From Pseudomonas nicosulfuronedens (GTDB lineage: Bacteria; Pseudomonadota; Gammaproteobacteria; Pseudomonadales; Pseudomonadaceae), in assembly GCF_005877905.1 (NCBI RefSeq), contig NZ_SWDV01000051.1:1-33452 (forward strand): a DNA stretch of 33,452 bases, given 5' to 3'. A program made the translations under genes and the position numbers. This document shows positions 8,462-17,429 of the stretch, in pieces. Below the pieces are notes generated by a model, which saw only the letters and a program-made list of their open reading frames with translations, did not search any database and was not told the origin of the DNA. The number at the start of each line of letters is the position of its first letter. The first letter of the stretch is position 1.

Positions 8462-8614
8462 GGCGGAATCCTTGTAATAAAGCGTCGATTGCCCCGGAGT
8501 ATACCGACCCCCCGCCGGCTTGCCTATTCAAGCGGGCGCCCGCCCGGCGGGGCTTGCGGCTCGCGCCGGAAGGGCCAGTGGCCCTATGATGGGGGGCAAA
8601 AAACGGAAAGCCCC

Positions 8615-9676
8615 ATGGACTATCGCGATCCCCTGCCCAGTTCGGTGTCGGTGGCCTACCTGCAGGGCCTCGTGGAACATCTGCAGCGCCAGGGCGTGGA
8701 CCCGGCGCAGTTGCTGGCGACGGTGCACCTGGAGCCCTCGATCCTTGCCCAGCGTGACCAGCGCATCGCCGCCAGCGCTTATCTGGAACTGGTGGGTGCC
8801 GGCGTGCGCCTGAGCGGCGACGACAATCTCGGCCTGCACCTGGGCGAGGCCGTGCGCCCCGGTTACTACGGTGTGCTCGGCTACCTGATCATGAGTTGCG
8901 CGACGCTTTCCGACGCCCTGCATCGGCAGGCGCGCTACGCCTCGCTGGTGGGCAACCTGGGCCGTGTCGAACTGGCTGACGAGCCTCCGCGCGCGGGCTG
9001 CGAGGCGCTGGTGAAACACAGCTGGGAGCCGTTGTTGCCGCAACAGCAACGGCAGATGAGCGAGGAGACGCTGGCCGGCTGGGTCAGCTTCGGCCATTGG
9101 GTCAGCGGTGTGGACGAGGTGCCGTTCGAAGTGCGCTTCAGCCATGGCGCACCGGCGGACGTCAGCGAACACGAGCGTATTTTTCGCTGCCCGGTGCTGT
9201 TCGATCAGCCGGACAACGCCCTGGTCTTCCCCAAACGCCTGCTGGCGCTGCCGCTCGGCCAGGCCGACGCCCAGGTGCAGCGCACCCTGGATGCCTACGC
9301 CGAGCGCCTGCTGGTGGAGATCAACAAGGGCGACAGCGTGCTCGACCGCGCGCGCCTGGAGCTGGCGCGCCAGCTGCCGGAGCAGGGCGCGGACCTGGAG
9401 CGCCTTTCGCAGACGCTGGCGCTGAGCCCCCGCACCCTGCAGCGGCGGCTGCGCGAAACCGGCTTGTCATTCAGCCAGCTGGTGGACGAAACCCGCCAGC
9501 AACTGGTGCTGCACTACCTGCGCGACCCGGCGCTGGACACCGCCGACATTGCCTATCTGCTGGGCTTCAGCGAAGCCGGCTCGCTCGCCCGTGCATTCCG
9601 GCGCTGGACGGGGCAGAGTCTGGGCGAATACCGGCGTAAACTGGTGCCTTTGACTGATCCCGAGGACGATGCATGA
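8615..9676 (+). CDS. AraC family transcriptional regulator (OruR/ArgR-like architecture)
   Basis: The 353-residue product has an N-terminal ligand-binding-like domain (about 15-210, PF12625 type) and a C-terminal AraC HTH region (about 250-345) with LSQTLALSPRTLQRRLRETG as the first helix-turn-helix and TADIAYLLGFSEAGSLARAFRRWTG as the second. The inducer is unknown. The start at 8615 follows CGGAAAG and gives the family's N-terminus; the frame extends further upstream without coding character. It is divergent from lptM, and its TGA overlaps the cyaY ATG (ATGA). As I recall, PAO1 has no such gene between lppL and cyaY, so it looks like an insertion that now drives or couples to cyaY. Confidence 0.9.
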   Translation: MDYRDPLPSSVSVAYLQGLVEHLQRQGVDPAQLLATVHLEPSILAQRDQRIAASAYLELVGAGVRLSGDDNLGLHLGEAVRPGYYGVLGYLIMSCATLSDALHRQARYASLVGNLGRVELADEPPRAGCEALVKHSWEPLLPQQQRQMSEETLAGWVSFGHWVSGVDEVPFEVRFSHGAPADVSEHERIFRCPVLFDQPDNALVFPKRLLALPLGQADAQVQRTLDAYAERLLVEINKGDSVLDRARLELARQLPEQGADLERLSQTLALSPRTLQRRLRETGLSFSQLVDETRQQLVLHYLRDPALDTADIAYLLGFSEAGSLARAFRRWTGQSLGEYRRKLVPLTDPEDDA

Positions 9677-10008
9677 GCACTTTGAGCGAAGCCCGCTTCC
9701 ATGACCTGGTGGACGCTGTACAGGTAACGGTGGAGGACGCCTTCGACGACAGCGACCTGGACCTGGACCTGGAGAATTCCAGCGGCGTGCTGACCGTGCG
9801 CTTCGAGAACGGTACCCAGCTGATCCTCAGCCGCCAGCCGGCGCTAGGCCAGCTGTGGGTGGCGGCGCGCTCCGGCGGCTTCCACTTCGACTACGACGAA
9901 TCCGGCTCGCTGTGGATCTGCGACAGCACCCGCGAACCACTGGGCGCGTTGCTCAACCGCGCGACCCTGGAGCAGGCAGGCGAGGATGTCGACTTCCCCG
10001 GCATCTGA
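9673..10008 (+). CDS. cyaY: Iron-sulfur cluster assembly protein CyaY (frataxin)
   Basis: CyaY is the bacterial frataxin, an iron-binding modulator of the IscS/IscU machinery. The 111-residue product has the acidic helix 1 (EARFHDLVDAVQVTVEDAFDD), the acidic ridge DSDLDLDLE, and the beta-sheet core with LWVAARSGGFHFDYDE. The length is typical. Its start overlaps the AraC gene stop by 4 bp, so it probably depends on that gene's transcript. The divergent lptM and the nearby cyaA are its standard neighbours. Confidence 0.95.
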   Translation: MSTLSEARFHDLVDAVQVTVEDAFDDSDLDLDLENSSGVLTVRFENGTQLILSRQPALGQLWVAARSGGFHFDYDESGSLWICDSTREPLGALLNRATLEQAGEDVDFPGI

Positions 10009-10192
10009 TCCGCAGGCGAGCGTCGCTTCCCCCTGCTGCCGGCGCTGCTGCCTGGACGACGCGGACATCTGCGTCGGCTGCGGACGCACCCTGGGCGAAA
10101 TCCTGGAGTGGAACGAGGCCGATGGCGAGCGACGCCTGGCGATCCTGGCGGACTGCGAAAAGCGCCGAAACAACCGGCGGCCGAAGTGGTGA
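9986..10192 (+). CDS. DUF1289 domain protein
   Basis: The 68-residue product carries the DUF1289 cysteine pattern: CCRRCCLDDADICVGCGRT followed by GEILEWNEADGERRLAIL. Such proteins are short, Cys-rich and possibly metal-binding; their function is not established. It overlaps the 3' end of cyaY by 23 bp in another frame, indicating the same transcript. A terminator follows 43 bp after its stop. Confidence 0.85.
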   Translation: MSTSPASDPQASVASPCCRRCCLDDADICVGCGRTLGEILEWNEADGERRLAILADCEKRRNNRRPKW

Positions 10193-10235
10193 CTGGTCGG
10201 TGTTGCTTATTTTCTGTGCTGTGTTAGTGTCCGGG

Positions 10236-10267
10236 AAAACCCCGCCTTGGGCGGGGTTTTTCTTTTT
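10236..10267 (+). terminator. Rho-independent terminator after the DUF1289 gene
   Basis: AAAACCCCGCC-TTG-GGCGGGGTTTT forms an 11-bp stem, followed by a further T-rich tail. It ends the araC-cyaY-DUF1289 unit. Confidence 0.92.
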
Positions 10268-10375
10268 TCGGATTTCACTGCGCGTTCGCTTGCCGAACGT
10301 CTTTACTGCCAGAACACCCAGGGCCCCGAACGCGCGAGCGTCCGGGGCTCTCCTGTAAGGAGACTGCCAACCATC

Positions 10376-10780
10376 ATGACCACGACACCCATCACCGTTA
10401 CTCGACTCGACCTGCAACGTCTGGAGCGCATGCTCGACAGCCTGGATGAGTACGGCCCCGCGGCCGAGGCGCTGGAGGCCGAGCTGGCCCGCGCCACGGT
10501 GGTCGGCCACGACGAGATTCCGCCGGGCGTGGTCACGATGAACTCCACCGTGCGTTGCCGCGAAGAGGGTAGCGGCAAGGAGTACCACCTGACCCTGGTC
10601 TATCCGGCTGACGTGAAGGGTGAGGGCAAGGTCTCGATCCTCGCCCCAGTGGGCACCGCGTTGCTGGGCTTGACCACCGGGCAGACCATCGACTGGCCCG
10701 CGCCCAGCGGCAAGACGCTGAAGCTGACCCTGCTGGAAGTGGAATACCAGCCCGAAGCGGCCGGCGACTTCGATCGCTGA
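10376..10780 (+). CDS. rnk: Nucleoside diphosphate kinase regulator Rnk (GreA/GreB-related)
   Basis: Rnk is a small RNA polymerase-binding protein of the GreA/GreB C-terminal family; in P. aeruginosa it affects alginate and Ndk levels. The 134-residue product has a short N-terminal coiled coil (about 10-45) and an FKBP-like C-terminal domain (about 50-130) with VGTALLGLTTGQTIDWPAPSG. The start at 10376 follows TAAGGAGA; the longer frame upstream contains a terminator and is not coding. A GC-rich hairpin (about 10322-10347) precedes it. It is convergent with cyaA. Confidence 0.92.
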   Translation: MTTTPITVTRLDLQRLERMLDSLDEYGPAAEALEAELARATVVGHDEIPPGVVTMNSTVRCREEGSGKEYHLTLVYPADVKGEGKVSILAPVGTALLGLTTGQTIDWPAPSGKTLKLTLLEVEYQPEAAGDFDR

Positions 10781-10797
10781 GTTCCCCTGTCGGGAAC
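10781..10797. terminator. Short hairpin between convergent rnk and cyaA
   Basis: GTTCCC and GGGAAC arms with a 5-base loop start right after the rnk stop. There is no clear T-run, so termination is uncertain. Confidence 0.35.
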
Positions 10798-10814
10798 GTC
10801 TCTCCCCGGGCGCT

Positions 10815-13664
10815 TCAGGCTTCGGCCAGCGCCCGGTTCAGAGCCTGCTCCAGGCTCTGCTTGTAGCGCAGGAAGTGCACCGTCTGTAATCCCCCGCCTT
10901 CGCGCATGGCCGACAGGTCCAGGTCGGTGATGTAGCAGGGGTAGCGCTCCTGTCCGCGCCGGCGGTCGAGGATGTGCCGGGCCACGGCCTGGAACAGCTC
11001 GTTGCCGAACTCCAGCTCCGAGAACTCGCGGTGGTTGCAGAACAGCGTGGTGCGTGCGCGCTGGCCCTCGCCCGGTTCGACGATCGCCTGCACGTTGTAG
11101 AACGGCAATGCCTCCAGCGGCTGCGGTGCGTTGCGCCGTTCGATGCGTTGTGCCCGCTGGTGACCGTTGGTCACTACCTCGTAGAAGAGAATGTCGGCGC
11201 CCACCGGCCCCTGCGCTTCCAGCAGCGAGATCACTGCGTTGCGGCGATACTGCACCGATTGCAAAAAACGTTGCAGTGGCAGCAGCAGGCCTTCCTCGGT
11301 GTCGTATTCCTGGCGGCGCCGCCAGAGGGCGTTGCGCTCGTCGAGAATGGTGATTTCCGCACTGCCTTCGTCCAGGCGGTAGAACACCTGCACAGTGTTG
11401 GCCCGGCCCAGCGGCAGGATCATGGCGAGGTCGTCGCCCTCCAGCGCGTGCCGGTCCAGCTGCAGGAAGCCGCTCTCGTCCTGGGTGTCGCCCAGGTGAT
11501 CGACCAGTGCCGACAGCCCTTCGATCACCCGATGGCTGACGCTCCCCGGTATCAGGTGCAGCAGGTGGAAGTGCTGGCGCACCTGCAGCAGGTAGCGCCC
11601 GCCCTTGCCGCTGGCGAGCTGCGCGTGGGCGTCGCGGAACAGGTCTTCTACGCGCTGGGCGATGGCCGTGGCGCGGTTGCGGCAGAAACAGCGAACCAGC
11701 AGGCGCGGTGGCGGGGCGTCGGTGGGCAGCGTGTTGAGGAATTCGCGTAGGCAGTCGAGCAGCGCGTGTGGCCCGGAGTAACGGCTGACCAGCAGCTCGT
11801 TCCAGCTGTTGAGGGTGATCTGATCGAGCGTCAGCACCAGGTTGTCGCGCACACCGGAGTAGCCCAGCGAGTCGGTGCGCTCGGTGGTCATGTGCACGTT
11901 CATCTGGCTGTGCTGGCGCAGCGGATCGACGCCGACGTTCACCAGCAGCAGCACCTGCGAAGGCACCGCGTTACGCAGCAGGGCGCTTTCCGGCACCTCG
12001 TTCAGCGGCAGCGCAATGGCTTGCTGCAGGCAGCCCAGCAGGTTCTGCAGTTCGAATTCGCTGAGGTCGCTGGCGCCCGGTTGCAGAGACAGGCGCGTGG
12101 TGGCGTCGATCACGCCATTGCGGTGGCTCCAGGCGAGCAGCTCCATAAGGTCGCGGGCGCGGCGCAGCGGGGCGAAGTCGGCCATCTCCTGCAGTGACAG
12201 GTTGCCGCTGTACAGCGCCCAGAACGGTGGTTTGCCCGCTTCGCCGCCTGGCAGCTGGGCGAGGGTAAGGATGTCCTCGGCCATGTCCGGGGCGATGCCC
12301 GGGTTGATGAACTCGACCTTGCCGGCCTTGCGCTCGAAGGCGGCGTACAGGCGCCGACCGAGGATGCCCATGTCGCGTGGATTGATGCCGCTGGCGGCGT
12401 GCTGCAGGCGGGCGAATTGCGAGAGGAAGCGGTAGCTGTGGGTCAGTTCGTTGACCAGTGCGCGGCGCTCCAGCAACACCTGGCGCACCTTCCACTGGCT
12501 GCGGCTGTCGAGCTGGGCGAAGGCGCGACTGTCCCACTTCCAGGGGGCGGAAACGCGCTCCATTACCTTGCGTTGCCAGCTCTTGTGGCTCTGGCGTGGC
12601 GGGCGGCTGAGCTTCTTGCCGACCTTCAGGTAGAGGCAGCGGCGGATCAGTTCCAGGCGCTCGGTTTCGCCGCGTTCCTTGAGGTATTCCTCCAGGCGGC
12701 GGTAGAGCATGACGTAGGGGTCCAGTTCCTCCACGTCCAGGCGTCCGGCGTAGATCGCCTGCTTGTAGCGCAGGCTCAGGCAGGAGACCTGCGGGTGTTC
12801 GCTGGCGTAGACCTCGGTGAGCAGCAGCTTGAGCACCGACTTGTAGGGCGACTCGATACCCTTGAACAGCTGCCACATGCCGGCGCCGATGAACTCGCCC
12901 GGTGGGATGCGTGCCAGGTGGCCGAGGTCGAGGACGTCCTCGGCGCGGATAAAGCGCTTGCTCAGCAGGGTCTGGCAGTATTCGGCGTAGCGGTTTTCTT
13001 CGTAGACCGGCACCAGCCACCACAGTGGCGTGCGGCCACCGAGCCAGATGGCGGTGCGGTAGAACTCGTCCAGCAGCAGGTAGTGCTGGCTGGTGCCGCA
13101 GTCGTCCGAGGTCAGCCGGGCTTCGCGGGCGCCCTGGGTGTAGTGCTGCGGGTCGACGAGGAAACAGTGCACCTCGGCGCCCTGGGTGGCGGCCCATTGT
13201 TCGAGCAGTTCGCACTTGCGGCGCAGCTCCGCCAGCTCGCGTTCGCTGAGGTCAGACGCATGGCAGACCCACAGGTCCAGGTCGCTCTGCTCGGCCTGGG
13301 CGACGGTGCCCAGGCTGCCCATCAGGAACAGCCCGTGGATCGGCAGCGGCGGATTGCCGCGACGGGGCTTGTAGCTGAAGGAGCGGGTCAGGCGCTGGGC
13401 CTCGGCGAGGATCTCGTCGTCAGGGACGAAGTTCGACAGTCCGGCGGGCGTGCTGGCCGAGACGTAGCCGGGCAGCAGCGGGTGGTTCACGTCCAGCAGC
13501 AGCGGCAACAGCTTGAGGACCAGTTGCTGGCGTGTAGAAAGCGCTTCGCTGGCCCGATGCAGGCGCGCGGCATTGACCTTCAGGAAGCGCTGACGCAATT
13601 GCGCCAGCACCTTTCGGTCAATACCGTCGTCGATGTCCGGGCGGATTTCGGGGGAGAGCGTCAT
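10815..13664 (-). CDS. cyaA: Class I adenylate cyclase CyaA
   Basis: CyaA makes cAMP from ATP in the cytoplasm; in P. aeruginosa it works beside CyaB to activate Vfr. The 949-residue product has the N-terminal catalytic domain with the nucleotidyltransferase signature GSLGT (116-120) and metal-binding DLD (Asp128, Asp130), and a long C-terminal regulatory region typical of the class. Residue runs such as DLGHLARIPPGEFIGAGMWQLFKGIESPYKS are family hallmarks. The length is close to the PAO1 enzyme. The start at 13664 is followed directly by MTLSPEIRPDID, the expected N-terminus. Confidence 0.96.
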   Translation of the reverse strand: MTLSPEIRPDIDDGIDRKVLAQLRQRFLKVNAARLHRASEALSTRQQLVLKLLPLLLDVNHPLLPGYVSASTPAGLSNFVPDDEILAEAQRLTRSFSYKPRRGNPPLPIHGLFLMGSLGTVAQAEQSDLDLWVCHASDLSERELAELRRKCELLEQWAATQGAEVHCFLVDPQHYTQGAREARLTSDDCGTSQHYLLLDEFYRTAIWLGGRTPLWWLVPVYEENRYAEYCQTLLSKRFIRAEDVLDLGHLARIPPGEFIGAGMWQLFKGIESPYKSVLKLLLTEVYASEHPQVSCLSLRYKQAIYAGRLDVEELDPYVMLYRRLEEYLKERGETERLELIRRCLYLKVGKKLSRPPRQSHKSWQRKVMERVSAPWKWDSRAFAQLDSRSQWKVRQVLLERRALVNELTHSYRFLSQFARLQHAASGINPRDMGILGRRLYAAFERKAGKVEFINPGIAPDMAEDILTLAQLPGGEAGKPPFWALYSGNLSLQEMADFAPLRRARDLMELLAWSHRNGVIDATTRLSLQPGASDLSEFELQNLLGCLQQAIALPLNEVPESALLRNAVPSQVLLLVNVGVDPLRQHSQMNVHMTTERTDSLGYSGVRDNLVLTLDQITLNSWNELLVSRYSGPHALLDCLREFLNTLPTDAPPPRLLVRCFCRNRATAIAQRVEDLFRDAHAQLASGKGGRYLLQVRQHFHLLHLIPGSVSHRVIEGLSALVDHLGDTQDESGFLQLDRHALEGDDLAMILPLGRANTVQVFYRLDEGSAEITILDERNALWRRRQEYDTEEGLLLPLQRFLQSVQYRRNAVISLLEAQGPVGADILFYEVVTNGHQRAQRIERRNAPQPLEALPFYNVQAIVEPGEGQRARTTLFCNHREFSELEFGNELFQAVARHILDRRRGQERYPCYITDLDLSAMREGGGLQTVHFLRYKQSLEQALNRALAEA

Positions 13665-13687
13665 GGCGTACTGCTGCCTGGCCAGCG

Positions 13688-13711
13688 GCGCCGCATTACC
13701 GAATGCGGCGC
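13688..13711. terminator. Hairpin between the TIGR02647 gene and cyaA
   Basis: GCGCCGCATT and AATGCGGCGC form a perfect 10-bp stem with a 4-base loop, 46 bp after the stop of the leftward TIGR02647 gene and 24 bp upstream of cyaA. There is no strong T-run on the minus strand, so it may act as an attenuator or mRNA stabiliser instead. Confidence 0.4.
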
Positions 13712-13756
13712 TTGGAAGTGTGCCAGGTTATCGCCCGCTCGCAGGGGAACTTGAGG

Positions 13757-13990
13757 TCAGCCGCGCAGGATGCCGAGCAGGACCTGGGCGTGCTCGGCGG
13801 CGTCGAGTCCGAGGCCGGTGAGATAGCCGCCGTCCTCCTTGTCGATCAGACCCTTGGCGTGGAGTCGGCCGGCAGCGGCCACGGCCTCGGCAGAGGCGTC
13901 ATGATGGACTTTCAAGCCCGCCTGGCTGTTCTCCAGGTCATACAGCGCCAGCAGATCAAGTTCTTCAACCATTTCTTTGGTGAAAGCCAT
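13757..13990 (-). CDS. TIGR02647 family small protein
   Basis: The 77-residue product MAFTKEMVEELDLLALYDLE... has the size and pattern of TIGR02647, including HHDASAEAVAAAGRLHAKGLI and a C-terminal GLGLDAAEHAQVLLGILR. It looks like a small winged-helix-like fold, but function is unknown. It lies upstream of cyaA in the same direction, as in PAO1 (PA5271 from memory). Confidence 0.85.
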   Translation of the reverse strand: MAFTKEMVEELDLLALYDLENSQAGLKVHHDASAEAVAAAGRLHAKGLIDKEDGGYLTGLGLDAAEHAQVLLGILRG

Positions 13991-14071
13991 TCTTCTAACT
14001 CCCGATGGTCAATGAGGCTTCAGTGTAGTCTCAAGTCCGACCGGTTCGGCAAGCGCTGTTATGCCGCTGTC

Positions 14072-14353
14072 TCATTCGGCAACAGTGCCGTCGGGCAGTG
14101 TCGGCAGTGCGCGCAGGGCCTGTTCGTACCATTCGCCGTTGAACGGGCGGTCTTCGGCCAGCATTGCCTCGATCTCGTGGGCGAGCACCAGGGCCATCAG
14201 GTGCAGGGCGTCCTCGCGCTCGTAGCCGACCAGGGTCAGCTTGTTGAATACCGCGCGAGCGGCCGCCGGGCTCTCGCTTTCGATCTGGTTCTCGATGGCC
14301 TGGACCAGGGTGTCTTCGGCAAAGGACTCTTCGCTGTCGTCGTGTTCGCTCAT
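14072..14353 (-). CDS. Conserved hypothetical protein, all-helical, acidic
   Basis: The 93-residue product has an acidic N-terminus (SEHDDSEESFAED), then a helical core with GYEREDALHLMALVLAHEIEAML and a C-terminal YEQALRALPTLP. The start at 14353 is chosen over an upstream ATG because it has GGAGAA close by and the upstream part overlaps the divergent corA. I do not assign a function. The pattern of helix, Gly-Tyr-x-x-Glu-Asp-Ala and ALRALP recurs in small conserved proteobacterial proteins. It is divergent from corA. Confidence 0.75.
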   Translation of the reverse strand: MSEHDDSEESFAEDTLVQAIENQIESESPAAARAVFNKLTLVGYEREDALHLMALVLAHEIEAMLAEDRPFNGEWYEQALRALPTLPDGTVAE

Positions 14354-14440
14354 CACAGTGTTCTCCGATGGGCTTGTGAAGCGCCGGGAAGTTGGCCAAC
14401 CTGCGGGGCAACTTCTGGCTGTGAAGGATCGTCGGGCGAC

Positions 14441-15409
14441 ATGATCACCTATTACACCCTGGTCGGCGACCGCCTGGTGCGCCACAACGGCAGCGAATGC
14501 CATGGCATGCCCAAGGACACGCTATGGATCGACCTGTTCCGGCCCACGGCCGAGGAGGAAAAGTTGCTGGAGTCGATCATCGAAGTCGACGTGCCAACCC
14601 AGGAGGAAATGGCGGAGATCGAGGACTCCTCGCGCTTCTACGAGAGCAAGGGCGCCCTGTACATGACCACCACGGTGGTCGGTGGCATCCGCGAACACAA
14701 CCCGACAACCTCGGAGGTCACCTGCGTGCTGACCCCGCACTGGCTGGTGACGGTGCGCTACACCGACCTGATGGCCTTCCGCACCTTCGAGACGCGCACC
14801 CAGCGCGGTGGTTGCGAGGGGCGCAGCGACCAGCTGTTCGTGACCCTGATGGACAGCGTGGTGGACCGTATCGCCGACGTACTGGAAAACGTGCAGAAGC
14901 AGCTCGATTCGTTGGGCAACAGCATCTTCCGCGAAGGCCAGGCGGCCACCGAAAAGGCTGACCTGCAGGAAGTGGTCAAGCAACTGGGGCGCAAGAACTC
15001 GCTGCTGTCCAAGCTCAACGAGAGCCTGCTGAGCATCAGCCGGCCGCTGTCCTATTTCCGCCAGGGCAGCAATGGCTGGATCAGCGATGAGGTGAAACTG
15101 GGCATGAAGTCGGTGGAGCGCGACGTGCGCTCGCTCAGCGAATACCAGACGAAGATGGCCGGGGAGATCACCTTCCTGCTGGACGCCACGCTGGGGCTGA
15201 TCAACATCGAGCAGAACAGCATCATCAAGGTGTTTTCCATCGCCGCCGTGCTGTTCCTGCCACCGACCCTGGTGGGCACGGTGTACGGCATGAACTTCGC
15301 CCACATGCCGGAGCTGCAGTGGCTGGCGGGCTACCCCATGGCGCTGGTGGCGATGGTGATCTCGGCGATCATTCCCTACTACTGGTTCAAGTACAAAGGC
15401 TGGCTCTAG
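14441..15409 (+). CDS. corA: Magnesium/cobalt transporter CorA
   Basis: CorA is a pentameric inner-membrane channel for Mg2+ and Co2+. The 322-residue product has a long soluble N-terminal domain (about 1-260), the pore helix, the selectivity motif YGMNF (GMN at 283-285) and two C-terminal membrane helices (about 262-281 and 297-315), ending with the basic KYKGWL tail. The start at 14441 gives the family N-terminus; the open frame continues about 740 bp upstream through other genes and is not coding there. It is PA5268-like by position. Confidence 0.95.
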   Translation: MITYYTLVGDRLVRHNGSECHGMPKDTLWIDLFRPTAEEEKLLESIIEVDVPTQEEMAEIEDSSRFYESKGALYMTTTVVGGIREHNPTTSEVTCVLTPHWLVTVRYTDLMAFRTFETRTQRGGCEGRSDQLFVTLMDSVVDRIADVLENVQKQLDSLGNSIFREGQAATEKADLQEVVKQLGRKNSLLSKLNESLLSISRPLSYFRQGSNGWISDEVKLGMKSVERDVRSLSEYQTKMAGEITFLLDATLGLINIEQNSIIKVFSIAAVLFLPPTLVGTVYGMNFAHMPELQWLAGYPMALVAMVISAIIPYYWFKYKGWL

Positions 15410-15491
15410 ACGGGGTTGATGCGGGTCAAGAAAGGCTCGCCGCGCGGGTTGCACAGTGGAAGGCCGTCCCCACGTCTCACAGGAGGAGACC

Positions 15492-16505
15492 ATGCCGCAA
15501 TCCGAAGCCAACAAGCCCGCCATCGCGTCGCCGCCTGAAGCGCCTTCCGAGGGCGGCGCGCAGATCCAGGCGCAGAGCCAGGGCCCGGTCGCACTGACTG
15601 TCGCCATGGCCCCGCGCGGCAGCAACGAGGACTCCAGCTCCGCCCAGCTGCCAGCCAGCTATCCCTACCGCAAGCGCCTGCAGCGCAGGGAATACGAGAA
15701 GGCCAAGGCCGAGCTGCAGATCGAGTTGCTGAAGGTGCAGAACTGGGTGAAGGAGACTGGCCAGCGCATCGTTCTGCTGTTCGAGGGTCGTGATGCCGCC
15801 GGCAAGGGCGGCACCATCAAGCGCTTCACCGAGCACCTCAACCCGCGTGGCGCCCGCGTGGTGGCGCTGGAGAAGCCCAGCGACGCCGAGCGCGGCCAGT
15901 GGTACTTCCAGCGCTACATACAGCACCTGCCCACGGCCGGCGAGATCGTCTTCTTCGACCGCTCCTGGTACAACCGCGCCGGGGTCGAGCGCGTGATGGG
16001 CTTCTGCTCGCCGCGCCAGTACCTGGAGTTCATGCAGCAGACGCCGGAGCTGGAGCGCATGCTGGTGCGCAACGGCATCCACCTGTTCAAGTTCTGGTTC
16101 TCGGTGAGCCGCGAAGAGCAGCTGCGCCGCTTCGTTTCGCGCCGCGACGACCCGCTCAAGCACTGGAAGCTGTCGCCCATCGACATCCAGTCGCTGGACC
16201 GTTGGGACGACTACACCCAGGCCAAGGAAGCGATGTTCTTCCACACCGACACCGCCGATGCGCCCTGGGTGGTGGTCAAGTCCGACGACAAGAAGCGCGC
16301 GCGACTCAACTGCCTGCGGCACTTCCTGCACAGCCTGGATTACCCGGACAAGAACCCGAAGATCGCCCGCGCTCCGGATGCGTTGCTGACGGGCCGTGCC
16401 GCATTGATGGACCGCGATGAGCTGGAGCGCCCGGCCCAGACAATGGTGCCGGTGCAGGCGCCGGAACCTGAGCCTGAACCGGAATCGGAGTCCATCCCGG
16501 CCTGA
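15492..16505 (+). CDS. ppk2: Polyphosphate kinase 2 (PPK2 class I)
   Basis: PPK2 uses polyphosphate to phosphorylate GDP or ADP (reversible). The 337-residue product has a disordered N-terminus (about 1-55), one PPK2 domain (about 57-285) with Walker A EGRDAAGKGG (98-107) and the catalytic FDRSWYNRAGVE (155-166), and a lid segment including YTQAKEAMF. The C-terminus is an Pro-Glu repeat (PEPEPEPESE). The start at 15492 follows AGGAGGAG; an upstream in-frame start at 15456 is weaker. Class I is inferred from the single domain and close likeness to PA0141. The nucleotide preference is not visible. It follows corA by 82 bp. Confidence 0.93.
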   Translation: MPQSEANKPAIASPPEAPSEGGAQIQAQSQGPVALTVAMAPRGSNEDSSSAQLPASYPYRKRLQRREYEKAKAELQIELLKVQNWVKETGQRIVLLFEGRDAAGKGGTIKRFTEHLNPRGARVVALEKPSDAERGQWYFQRYIQHLPTAGEIVFFDRSWYNRAGVERVMGFCSPRQYLEFMQQTPELERMLVRNGIHLFKFWFSVSREEQLRRFVSRRDDPLKHWKLSPIDIQSLDRWDDYTQAKEAMFFHTDTADAPWVVVKSDDKKRARLNCLRHFLHSLDYPDKNPKIARAPDALLTGRAALMDRDELERPAQTMVPVQAPEPEPEPESESIPA

Positions 16506-16509
16506 GGTG

Positions 16510-17268
16510 TTACTGCTGGCTCATCAGCATGAGCTGGCCGGAGACGGCGCGGGCGTTGCGATCGACGATGATCGGCGCCCAGGGCCGGCCCGAGGCACTG
16601 ACACCGCTGTTGCTCTTGCTGTTCATGTCCAGCAGCGCCTTGCTCAGGTACTCCCAGCGGGTGCGCAGCTTCTTGGTGGCGTCGCTGTCGGGCAACTGGT
16701 CGATGCGCTGGGTCAGCAACGGCACCAGCACGCTTTCGTCCTGGCCGAGGTATTCCTGCGGCTGTTCGCGGGCCAGTTCCAGGCCGCTGATGTAGGCGCG
16801 GCCCAGGTACTGGGTGGCCAGGTATTCGACGCGCACCGGCAATTCCCACAACGGAATCTGGTTGGTATCGGCGGTGGCCGGAACGAAGCGCTCGATCTGG
16901 TTGAGCAACTCGCGCAGTGACCGGCTCAGGTCCTGGTTGTAGCGCCAGGGCAGGTCTTCTTCCTTGGGGCCGTAGGAAACGCCATTGCGAATCTGCGTAA
17001 CGAACTCGGTGTGGGCCTTGCGCAGCGCGTCATCGGCCTTGGCGTAGGCCTTGACGGCACCGTCCAGCGTGGCCAGGTCCTTCTCCAGCTGGGCGGCATG
17101 GGTTTCCTGGAAACCTTCGCCGCGCAGCAGCAACAGGCTGTTGATCGAGCGGCAGGTGTAGACCTGCAGGGTCTGCAACTGCAGTTCCTCGCTGGGGAGG
17201 TTGGCCTGGGCGGCGAGGGCGAAGAGTCCGAAACAGCACAGCATGAACCCACGAACGACATCGAACAT
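16510..17268 (-). CDS. Hypothetical secreted (periplasmic) protein
   Basis: The 252-residue product has a signal peptide (about 1-22, cleavage near AQA-NLP) and a soluble, mostly helical rest, with one cysteine in the mature part (YTCRSINSLLLLRGEGF). I do not recognise a named domain. The segment LPWRYNQDLSRSLRELLNQIERFVP and the closing DRNARAVSGQLMLMSQQ look conserved-protein-like. It is convergent with ppk2 (4-bp gap) and stands alone, so context gives no function. Confidence 0.75.
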   Translation of the reverse strand: MFDVVRGFMLCCFGLFALAAQANLPSEELQLQTLQVYTCRSINSLLLLRGEGFQETHAAQLEKDLATLDGAVKAYAKADDALRKAHTEFVTQIRNGVSYGPKEEDLPWRYNQDLSRSLRELLNQIERFVPATADTNQIPLWELPVRVEYLATQYLGRAYISGLELAREQPQEYLGQDESVLVPLLTQRIDQLPDSDATKKLRTRWEYLSKALLDMNSKSNSGVSASGRPWAPIIVDRNARAVSGQLMLMSQQ

Positions 17269-17429
17269 GGCGGAGGCGTCCTTATTGTTATTGTGTGCCG
17301 CGCGATTCGCCGGGTGTGTGTCTTTTTGGCGCCAGAAACGCAGCTACCCCTAGGCTAGTCGCGAAAGCGGGCGCTGCAACCGTCCGAAAGAGTGATTTGC
17401 GCAGGCGATGCCTGGTGCGGGAGAAGGTG

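Noticed and set aside
11971..13215. 414-codon minus-strand frame inside cyaA
   Set aside because: It is a +1 shadow frame of cyaA, rich in Arg and Pro, with no start signal.
12399..13754. 451-codon open frame on the plus strand opposite cyaA
   Set aside because: It lies wholly within the coding region of class I adenylate cyclase in the antisense direction, with a Val/Gln/Ala-biased composition.
13703..14440. Long upstream extension of corA
   Set aside because: It crosses two oppositely oriented conserved genes, and the CorA family starts at MITYYTLVGD.
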